NCBI GenBank assembly: GCA_037355855.1 | Contig: CM074762.1 | Span: 1,426,001 to 1,490,000 of the forward strand | Direction: 5' to 3' | DNA from: Pseudo-nitzschia pungens | Lineage: Eukaryota > Bacillariophyta > Bacillariophyceae > Bacillariales > Bacillariaceae | DNA length: 64,000 nucleotides | Shown here: in pieces, positions 34,659 to 45,075 of the stretch | Numbering within the stretch: the first letter of the stretch is position 1 | Layout of the letters: each line of letters begins with the position of its first letter | Made by a program: the position numbers and the translations under genes | The notes under the pieces: model-generated | Seen by the model: only the letters and a program-made list of their open reading frames with translations | Databases searched by the model: none | Told to the model about the DNA's origin: nothing

Positions 34659-37600
34659 TCTGCTTTCACCTTCGACGGTACTGTACAGATTCTGTAGTAT
34701 GAAAGCAGGACGTAATCCAGGGCGATTGTATGGGACCTTACTTGTATTGTATTTCTTACTTCCCTTCACAAGTAGGTCAATGATTGCCCCAAGGGCTCTG
34801 GTCTCACAATTTGAATTCGGTTGATTGCTGTTGGTTGGAATCCTTTCCGGTTTTGGTGCTCCCCCAAGTTCACCGATCGACAACAATCCGATGTGCGAGG
34901 GTGTCTCGAGTAAAGTACCGGTGCCTACGGTAACTTACCTAGACAACCGTGGCCTGTTCAGAACCTGGCTGGTATGCTGGGGATACAGGCGTCCTCAAAT
35001 GCCAGGTCTGCTCCCGCAATCAATGATCCATTTCCTTTGTATGATTGAAAGAAATTTCGTTGAGAGAAGAGTGTGAGAGCTTACATAAGAATTCAAATCT
35101 AGTGTGTCAGTCTTAAGAAAATTTGCTCGCGCAAATGATCTCACAATGCGAAAAACGCAATTGTGAACGGATGGTCTGCCTCCAAAAATTCATTGTAATC
35201 TCACAATTTGGGACTACGATTATGCCCGAAGTGTGAATATTTCAATTACTTAATGATGGCGTGAACTTTGCAATGATGGCGGCAAACAGAAAGAATCTTC
35301 TTTAGCTCCCGGGAAAAAGGAAATTTTGGCCTATGGCGCAAAGCTACCAAGATACGAAACATGTATTCTGTGATACGCAATATATCCACATTGAGTATAT
35401 ACTTACTGTTTGTAGCTATGAATAGTCTTCAATAAGTATGTACGTACGAACATACAACATACCGTACGTAATCTTACCGTTTCATCCAACAAGAAGGAAA
35501 AAAACAACAATCGACCTCTGATCATACGAGTGCAACTACCGTTGGGATCGCTTGAATGTGAACACGTCCAAGCACGACGAAACCAATAACGACAAACGAC
35601 ACCAGTGCGAGTACCCTCCAATTCCGCTGCCGAAGAAAGAGTTGTAGGAAACTCACCATACCTCGTTTGTCGATCTCGAGTTTGCCCTGGACTTAGTTCT
35701 ACTAGCGTCGCAGTGCTTGCTTTCCGGCTCAGATTTTGTTTTTCGTTGCCGTATCACTATCGTAGTATTCGTCGTCAGCACTGGATTTTTCTTTCCCTGC
35801 TAACGCTACTCGGGTTGGTATTGTCGTGTTCTTTTTATCTTTCTTCGCCTCCGTATCCTTGTCTTGTTGCCGCTTTCTCCTCCGAAAAGAGAAAATTCTG
35901 AACAAGATCTGTCACAGTGTGAGCTACTACGACGATTGGAAATGGTCTCTCAAACAGAGGACTAGTGAATTTCAAAGGAAAGTTCTTTGGTTGCCTACAC
36001 TTAACCCATCACTCCTTTGAATCCGCTTCGTCTCAATCAACCAATGATTCCAACAGAAAGAGACTGCTATTCAACGCATGCCGTATGGATTGACATCCAT
36101 AGTGTTGAATTGAAACATTCTTAAGCCTAATCTTATTTACGATCAAGCTGCGCGCGGAAATCGAAGAGGTGCACGATCTGTCACAACTATGGCTTTGTAC
36201 AAAAATAATAATAATACTCGTACGGTAAGTTACGTATTACGAGAGTTATCTTACTTCAACTACAGTAAATTCAAAATACCGGTAGAGTAAGATACGAAAG
36301 TAACCTTACCTACCAGCAGTAACAAGTTATCTGGGACCTGCTAGGGCAAGAAGAGACGAAGCCACAGTACGTACTTATTAGTAGTAATACTTTCAACTTC
36401 GTAATACAGTAACTAAGGTTGGTTTACTGTACCCGTACGATCGAATACCGAATGCATCCAGAGAAAGATAGTACTACTACTATTAGCAGCAGTACGGTAC
36501 TACTAGAGTAGTAAATTGTACCTACTAGTACTACTAGTAGTACTTCCGAGGCTCCTACTACTAGTAGTATCAACAAGTCCTGCTCGGATCCGTGTGACAA
36601 TAAAAAGAAGAAACAGCGCTTGGGACGACGACGAAGCATGACACCAACTATGTCAAACGATAATGATGACTTTCGGATTCATATATAGGTAAGTTACGAT
36701 ACTACTAGTAGTAGTATTTGTACTCCTATCCTCCAGAAATGAATAACAAGAAGTAATGGTGGAAGAAGTTTCTCCTCCTCCTCTTTGCTCAGCATACTAC
36801 CAGCTGCTGGAACTCTCAAAAGAAAGAGAAACCTGACAAAATTCTGAGTCCTGTATTCCATTTGTGATTGAAATTTGAATATTTTGTAGTCAGCAAGGCT
36901 GTCAATGCCCATGCTATGATTCAATGAGGATGAAGCAGTAAAATGTTGTGGAGAATTGAGAAGGCAGCAGTGTGATTGAAACTACTACAGATGCCATTGC
37001 AATTCTTGACTTGCATACTAGTACAGTGGGGGAAACATCAAGGGTAAGGCACCATTGAAGTATAAATTACAGCCACTATGCTGGTGGAAACTATAAGCAG
37101 CACCGATATTCAGAAGGAGTTGTAGTCGATGATATCCTAGAACCTTGCAATAGAAAATATTTTCTGGCAATTCTACTACTGTATTCAATCATACTAGTAC
37201 CACCACCATGTGAACGTTTTGGATAGGCTTTCATACCTACACTTCCTAGTACTCTTATTCTTTAAGAGAAGAACAGAATTACTACTACTACTACTACTAC
37301 TAGTAGTACTACAGTACTATTATGGGCAACTCCAGTGAGGCATCCCAGCATCAAATAAAATGAAGAATCACCATACAAAATTCACTACTCGTAAGGTTTG
37401 TACACGAAAACTGTTGTAGTATGTCGTCATTTGCATCACTTACAGGGAGTGTGCCGTACAATCATTGTTGGTTCTGGAAGGTTGAGAACCGATTCTTGAA
37501 TCGCAAGAATCGCATCGCGTAGCGGGAGTGTGGTAAGGTTTACCGTACCAACATCGTTAATTCTTCCAGTTTGACTGATTAAGGTTATTCATTCTTAAGA

Positions 37601-38121
37601 GTCGCAAAAATCGACAAGGTCTTGTTGATGAACACCTGGAAAATCGTAGATGTACTCGTACCCGTATGCATCTAACCTTATTGTATGATCTTCTATGACT
37701 CGATTTCTCGCAAAAAACCTAGGCATATATCGTTCAGACAAAAACATACCTTTAGGGCATATTACACGGAATGTTGGCTTCACGGTTCACGCTAGCATGG
37801 TTTCGCAGTCGTGTCATCAACATCACTTCTAGCCAAATTTGAGGGGAAAAACAATTTTACTTACCGGTGTAAGGGTCATTCTTGAATATTCGTTGTAGAA
37901 CTGGCAGAACAAGATGTCGGGGAAATTAGAAGTCGCTAGGATACGATGAGTGATTCGGCGGCAGAAAAGCGTTAGCAGAACTAACTTCTGGCATGTGACG
38001 CTTCGACTCAGAAACGGCAAGCAAAGTAAGCTTAACAGTTACACGTAGCTGCGGAAGTTGACGATTTGTTGAACAAGTTTTGTTCGAATACCACGACGCC
38101 CAACGTCGAGGACCGAGCACC
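34659..38121. other. 3.4-kb spacer between divergent LRR genes
   Basis: LRR2 (minus) and LRR3 (plus) are transcribed away from this spacer. It is AT-rich and holds ACTAGT-type clusters at 36465-36575, 36700-36722 and 37275-37322 and several GGTAAGTTAC-like words (36220-36310). Open frames of up to 98 aa have no family features. No transposon genes are seen. Confidence 0.55.
36465..36575. repeat. ACTAGT/AGTAGTACT cluster
   Basis: The cluster is GTACTACTACTATTAGCAG followed by several TACTAGTACTACTAGTAGTACT words. It is the densest cluster of this type in the window and is strongly self-complementary. Confidence 0.7.
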
Positions 38122-41100
38122 ATGTCATCGATTCCACCTTCGGCAGACTTGCATGCAACGATGGGGCGTCGGAAGCGACCGATGCGGATGAGGGTCAAGA
38201 AGTATGACGTAGACGCAAGCAATAGCTTCATAACTATTGACATGGCAGGAAGGGTCGAGAATAACGCTCAAAATCAAAGGCAAAGATATGTTGACGCTGT
38301 TGGCACTGTTTCTCATCCGACTGCAAATCAACCAGGTAGCATTCCGCTACCATCAACAAACGCAACAGCAGAAGCCGACTTTGATAGGATAACGAATGAT
38401 GACGGTGATGATGAAAACAGTCTCAAAATGTTTGCGAAGGTGATAGAGACGGTAAATCAAGAAGATCAAGATTCGTCACATCGAGCGCCGTCATTATCTG
38501 AATCATCTACGTCTGAATCCGTGCAAAGCCCACCACCATCCCCGTCACCTGGTGACATCTATAAGTCAGACTATGGCGATTCAACCGACAACGATGTTAG
38601 TAAGCTGGTACCGATGGGACACGGCAACGATCATGGTACAAAACTGAAGAACATTGATCGAAAGGATATTTTTTCGAAATATCAAAACATTTACAATCCA
38701 CAAACGCGACCTGCACCTGCTAAAAATAAAATTGAGTTCGGAAGGGTTGAGGAAGAGGGTGTAAACACGACAAATTACAGGGAGATGACAAAGATTAATT
38801 TGAAAGATAGCAATAGCCACAACGACGACAAAGATATGAAACCCAAATCCCAGCTGGAACGCAACATGGTGAATGTGCCTGATGCACACAGACAATCTTT
38901 GCCGGGTGATGACAAAGGTGACAACGATATTTTCCACGATGCAGTCTCGTCAACGGAAGAACATACCCAATTTCTAAAAGTTAATGATTTGGTGAAACGT
39001 TTTGGCACAAACAGAAGGCAAGAGAATGAAGCTGTGACGGTACCAAAAGTGAATAGTAGCACGGAAAGACAATCAGCGTCGTCTGATGTAGATGAAAATG
39101 AACAAAGTGATGAATCGGAGGAGGATGAAAACGAAGAAATCTGTGATAGTCATACAATAGCATCAATATATGATGATGATGGGGAAGAAGAAGGGTCAGA
39201 GGACGAAAAATTTTATCCTGCGACTTCCGACCCAGAGTGTCCAATGGACTCACCAGAATCCGATCATATGTATTTGAATGAGTCACAGGCGACGAGAGCT
39301 GTCACAAGTGAGAAAAAAAAATCGAAAAAGTGGTGGACACGCATGGGGTCCCTATTTCGGAGGCGTAAGACACGACCAGCGCCGTCGACACTACCATCTG
39401 GGGACGGGGAACGGGAATTTGAGGAGGACTCAAGTGATGAAGAATTCATTGATGAAGAAAGAGGCAAGACTGGGGGAATGGGTGCTATAGAGGAAGGCAT
39501 CGCAAGCAATGGAGAAGTTGCAGAAAACACTTTCCAACATAAATTAAATGATGGCGACATTGAAAGTCCACCGAAAGCTGAGGGTTCAGGTGCAATAGAC
39601 AGTCAAGCCCTATTGTTCGGGTTCAACAAGCTGAAGCCCATAGGAGAGAACAGAGAACAAGTAGATGCAGGGGTTACGCCATCTGGAAGAAGTGTATCTT
39701 TTGCAGAAGCAGCCGCTGCGATGGCGAGGTCCAAGCAGCAAAGTGTGCAACCGAAAAGTGAACAAGATTATGACAAACAATACAAGCCAAAAACAGAGGC
39801 AAAGATATCAGGTGTATCTTTAGCAGACCAAATAAAAGCGGCTGCAATGGCCAGGTCCAAGCAGCAAAGTGTGCAACCGAAAAGTGAACAAGATTATGAC
39901 AAACAATACAAGCCAACAACAGAAGCAAAGATATCAGGTGTATCTTTAGCAGACCAAATAAAAGCGGCTGCAATGGCCAGGTCCAACCAACAAAGTCCAC
40001 AACCACAAAGTGCTCAAGACTATGACAAGCCATACAAGCCAACAACAGAAGCAAAGATATCAGGTGTATCTTTAGCAGACCAAATAAAAGCGGCTGCAAT
40101 GGCCAGGTCCAAGCCAACAAAGTCCACAACCACAAAGTGCTCAAGACTATGACAAGCCATACAAGCCAACAAGCAGAAGCAAAGATATCAGGTGTATCTT
40201 TAGCAGACCAAATAAAAGCGGCTGCGAATGGCCAGGTCCAACCAACAAAGTCCACAACCACAAAGTGCTCAAGACTATGACAGACCATACAAGCCAACAG
40301 CAGAAGCAAAGATATCAGGTGTATCTTTAGCAGACCAAATAAAAGCGGCTGCGATGGCGAGGTCCAAGCAACAAGGTGCACAAGATTATGACAGACCAAA
40401 CAAGCCAAAAACAGAAGCAAAGATATCAGGTAGTATCTTTAGCAGAGCAAATAAAGGCAGCCGCGATGGCCAGATCAAAGAAACAGAGTTTCCAACCACC
40501 AAGTTCACAAGAATACGACAAAGTGTACAAATCGAGGACAGAAACAAATAATATATCAGGAGGATCTATAGCGGACCAAGTTGCAGCACTTGCACTTGCT
40601 AGAAAGAAAAGTAATTCTCAATTGCAAACTTCAGAAGATTACGATAGATTGTATTCGCACAAGTCGAAGACAGAATCAAAATTATCTGGTGGATCTTTGG
40701 CAGATCAAGTTGCCGCGGCTGCAACGGCAGTAAAACTGAAGAATAGAACGGCCCCGAAGACCGCTGAAGAGTACGATGAGCTCTACAAGCCGAAAGCTGA
40801 AGCAAATATATCTGGTGAATCTTTGGCAGATCAAGTTGCCGCGGCTGCAATGGCCGTTAAAATGAAAAATGGATCAGCCCCAAAGACCGCTGAAGAGTAT
40901 GATGAGCTCTACAAGTCGAAGACAAGAACAAATTTATCAGGTGGATCTTTAGCAGACCAGGTTGCAGCATTGGCCAGGAAAAAAAACAATGCCCAAGTAG
41001 ACTACGATAATTTGTACAAGAAAGTTCAGAAAGAGACCGAAGTACCAAAAAGAATGTTTGATCTCAAGCCAGTTGGACGGGAAAAATCTCCTGATGTTGA

Positions 41101-43180
41101 TAGAGACACACATAATCAATCAGTGAACAGTGAAGATATCGAGTCGGAAGACATACTATACTCGTCGTCTATGACAGACAGAGAACTGCACGATCGTACG
41201 CTGAACAGCGCAGATAATGAATCGGAAGAAAATCTTTGTTCGTCATATTCTGCCTCAACCAGCGACGTTGAGAGGGATTCGGAATACGAATCTGAGGGGT
41301 CGTACTCATCCAATTGCTCACCTCGCTCCAAATTCAATGAGGACCCCGTTGGTAGAAGAAAATTCTGGTGTTGGCTCACTATATGTCTTGCCGCACTAAC
41401 AATTGTGGTTATGACTGCTTTTCTGGTATACTTTTTTGTGATAGATGACAACCAATCCAAAGACGGGCAACATAATTCGAGCTACGAACCTACTCAGTTC
41501 CCCACCGCGTTTCAATCATCACATGGCACTATCAAGCCAACAACGTCTACTATTGAAATTCACTCATCGGTGCCTTCGATGACCGTTCAAACAGACCTTC
41601 CGACATCAAATCCATCTGCTATGCCAACAATTTCGAATCCCGATTTTCAACCTACGTTCCCCACGGCGACACCAATGTCATCAGTAACCCCTGATCCCCC
41701 GAAGGTCCCAGTTTCTGATAATATAGCAATGCGTCCTTCGCAGTTGCCTTCACAATCACAGTTGAAACCATCGAATGAACCCACAATCATCATCTCTACA
41801 TTGATTCCAACCGAGGAAAATCTTTCGCCGGAGACACAGATGCCTGCTTCGGCACCTGCTTCAAAGTTGAGACAACTCTTGATTTCTCGATGGCCGCTTC
41901 TAGAGAAATCGTTAAATGAGATGTTTTCACCCCAAAGGGAGGCATTTGACTGGCTAATCGAATCGCACAGAGATTTAGATAGTTATTCCCGGGAACAGCT
42001 GATACAAAGATTTGCCATGGCTACCTTTTTCATAAGTACAAATGGTTACGATTGGTCCAACAATGAAGGTTGGTTATCCGAAATGAATGAATGTTTATGG
42101 TACCAGACAAAAAACTACCGAAATCCGTGCGACGCTTCGGGTAGACTAGTCAATCTAGAGCTGGATGGAAATGGCATCTCGGGAAGTTTGCCACCAGAAC
42201 TTGCTCTGCTCTCAAACAGTTTGACTCGTTTAGACCTAGCAAAGGGGATGCGAAATGATGCTAGCAAGAACACTTTTTTACAGGGTGCGCTTCCATCTGA
42301 AATTGGTCTTTTGACGGGTTTACAATTCATGAGTTTGAGAGAACAGCGAATGACTGGAAGAATGCCGGATGAAGTAGGTCAACTGTCCTTGCTAACAGTC
42401 TTGGATCTAGAAAATAACAAATTCGAAGGTCCATTGATTGCAAATATTGGCGCGTTTCAGAGGTTGAACAACTTGTATCTTGGCTCAAATAAATTGTCAG
42501 GTGCTTTACCTTCTGAATTTGGTCGATTGCGATTCTTGGTCAATCTTGACCTTTCTGGGAATCGCTTCTCGTCCACGATCCCCAGTGAGCTTGGCAAACT
42601 GTCTTATCTGCAATCATTATCTTTGGGTAGTAACGAAATCACGGGGACAATTCCTAGTTTCTTCGGCCATCTGTCAAATCTGCAGGGGTCATTAGATCTT
42701 AGCAACAATCTTCTCGAAGGTACAATCCCCACAAACTTGGGCCAGTTGAGTCAAATGCTTACGGTCCTTGATCTTTCCTCTAACCAACTAACTGGGCCAA
42801 TCCCAACAGAGCTCGACCGGCTAGTAAGCTTGGGGAATTTGCAACTGCAGAATAATATGTTGACTGGAAATATTCCTTCTTCTTTCTTCAAGCTTTCGCA
42901 TTTGCAATTTTTGCAATTAGAAAACAACAATCTGACCGGGGAGGTTCCGAAATCCGTTTGTGATTCCCTTGTCACAAGAAAGCTGCAAAACAACTTTTCA
43001 CCAACCTACCTAATTGCAGACTGTGTTTTCAAAGTGACTTGTGAATGCTGTCAATACTGCTGTTCGGAGGATGGTTGCGAGTGCCAGTTTGGCAACAACG
43101 GTCGAGACTTACTATGCAAGTACGGAGACATTCTTAGTCCAGGCTTCCGTATGGTAAACTTGAAGCCACGTTCTCAGTGA
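38122..43180 (+). CDS. LRR receptor-like membrane protein 3 with 42-residue tandem repeats, frame-disrupted repeat region
   Basis: From ATG 38122: an acidic, disordered arm; a tandem repeat region (about residues 530-970) of units such as ISGVSLADQIKAAAMARSKQ; a membrane segment near 1080-1105 (WCWLTICLAALTIVVMTAFL); a Thr/Pro stalk; the LRR cap (AMATFFISTNGYDW...NECLWY); about ten LRRs; and the cysteine cluster CECCQYCC. The frame fails four times inside the repeats: three single-base gains within the unit at 40099-40227 and one near 40430-40433. Removing them gives 5055 nt, 1684 aa. Alternatively a 379-nt GT-AG intron (40064-40442) would skip all four and keep the frame, giving 1559 aa. LRR1 and LRR2 are paralogs. 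The function is inferred to be surface recognition or adhesion. Confidence 0.82.
39721..41020 (+). repeat. tandem coding repeat in LRR3 (126-bp units, about 11 copies)
   Basis: Units start at ATG-containing positions 39721, 39847, 39973 and 40099 (exactly 126 bp apart), then 40228 (129 bp, three extra bases), 40354 (126) and 40466 (112). After that they diverge into units of about 115-130 bp with the consensus SGGSLADQVAAAA..K...APKTAEEYDELYK. The first four units are nearly identical in DNA, implying recent expansion. Each unit encodes an amphipathic helix-like LADQIKAAAMARSK followed by a QDYD..YKP..EAKISG linker. Confidence 0.93.
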
Positions 43181-43479
43181 TCTCCAGAGCAAAGGAGTTT
43201 GTTGATCTCGATTTTCATTGACTCTCTGTTTGAAAAGCGAAAGGATCCATAAAAAATGGGACAACAAAAATTGCCCGTTGTGGTGATGTATCTGTGCCTG
43301 ACAGAGCTTGTCACACACGATTTTTCATTCAATTTTTCGCATGAAGCGACCATTTATCCGATTTGTTCAAAACTGATTATTCTAATTCAATTTATCATTG
43401 TATGGAATAGTTGTCTTTCTCATGCGACACGTGCTTCGACTCATACACTGAACGATCATCCAAGGTTGCAAACAATCAT

Positions 43480-45075
43480 CTATTTGTACAAGAATCGGTT
43501 GCGAATCATTTCGAATAGTTCTTGCTTTCCGGATGTCTTTTTCGGTTCTCCGTTTGACTTAGCATATTCCACGCATTCCTCCAAAGTAGCTTCTCCTTTC
43601 TTAATCTTGGTAGCTAGTGGGTCCGTCTCCCAACTCAAGTATCGCTCCGCGACCATGGATTTTAGGACACCATCCTGTTTCAATTCTGCTGCCTTGCGCA
43701 ACCCTAGAGCGTAAGTGTCCATGGCTCCAATGTGCCCTAGAAACAAGTCTACAGGGTCAACAGATTCACGACGGGCCTTGCAATCAAAGTTGAGTCCACC
43801 GGTGACAAAACCACCCTGCTCGAGGAGGACAGCCATGACAGCAGTGGTTTGGACAAGGTCCATCGGAAAGTTATCCGTGTCCCAGCCGAGGAGAGTATCA
43901 CCGGTATTCGAATCAATGGATCCCAGTTTACCGTACAACGATGCGACGTAAATGTCATGCACCGCCTCATGTCCCGCCAAGGTGGTGTGGTTGGGTTCGA
44001 TATTTAACTGAAAGTGATCGATCAAGCCATATTCATGCAAAAATGCCAGTGTTGTCTGGGCATCATAGTCATACTGGTGTTTCGTTGGTTCCCTTGGCTT
44101 TGGTTCGATCAAAAACTGACATTTGTAGCCTTTGCGTTTCTTGTAGTCCACAGCCATTTTATACATTGCAGCCATGTTGTCACATTCCTTTTTGAAATCG
44201 GTGTTGAGAAGGGATTGCTGTTGCCATAATTTAGGAACAAAAGGGAACAGAAAGATTGTTTTGCTTAGTTTTTCATCGATCCAATGAAGTGTTGAAGAGA
44301 AGTCGAGTATACGTCAACTCAAAATCAAATCATCCACTTACATATCCTTCTCGGCCACCCCAAAAGACGTGGTTGGTACCTCCGAGTTTGTGATTGATGT
44401 CGATTACTTTTTGAATTTGTGCCGCTGCATAACAGAAAACATGTAAATCTGGATTCGTCATTCCTCCATTCATATAACGAGGATTGCTAAACAGATTCTG
44501 GGTTGCCCACAAGAGTTTGACACCCGTTTCCTTCTGCTTTTCCAACAAGTAGTCGGTAATGATGTCCAAATTGGTCATCGATTCTTCAAGAGTGTTTCCT
44601 TCCGGTGCGACATCGAAATCATGGAAGCAATAGAACTCAACGCCTAGTTTTGTAAAAAATTCAAATGCCACATCGATCCGTCGTTTGGCAAGTTCAATAC
44701 CCTCTAAATCACCCTCCCAATCGCGAATGTAAGTCGGTGTTCCAAAGGGATCGGCGCCTCCGCCGCCCACAAACGTATGCCAAAAACACACGCTGAACCT
44801 AAGCCATTCCTAAAGAAAGATTGAGCAACTTCAATCAGGAATGAACATTCAAATTGTTCAAAGAAACAATAAAACCTCAATAGCCGTCTGTTCGTTTCTA
44901 CAGAATACACCTCCATTGACGTCTTCGTAACAAAGCTTCGAAGGAGTCTTACCTTCATCGTTTTCCCCAAGATCACTTCATCGGGATTGTAATGGCGAAA
45001 GCTCAATGGGTCTGTTGAGTCTTGGCCTTTGTATTCGATCTTAGTGACGTCGGGAAAGAACTCGTTGTCTGTCAT
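43480..45075 (-). CDS. xylA: xylose isomerase, 3 exons
   Basis: The enzyme interconverts D-xylose and D-xylulose (and D-glucose and D-fructose) using two divalent metals. Exons are 45075-44953, 44809-44342 and 44217-43480, all joined in phase 0 by GT-AG introns of 143 and 124 nt, giving 442 aa, the usual length. Landmarks: [14 protein letters not shown]; the catalytic His/Asp pair in [11 protein letters not shown] (His104, Asp107); [57 protein letters not shown]; and [12 protein letters not shown] with metal-binding acids. No obvious targeting peptide precedes [10 protein letters not shown], so it is probably cytosolic. The frame is intact across all exons. Its 3' end converges with LRR3, 299 bp away. 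Confidence 0.95.

Noticed and set aside
39674..40420. 248-codon hydrophobic open frame antisense to the LRR3 repeats
   Set aside because: Shadow of a near-identical 126-bp coding repeat; its period matches the sense repeat exactly.
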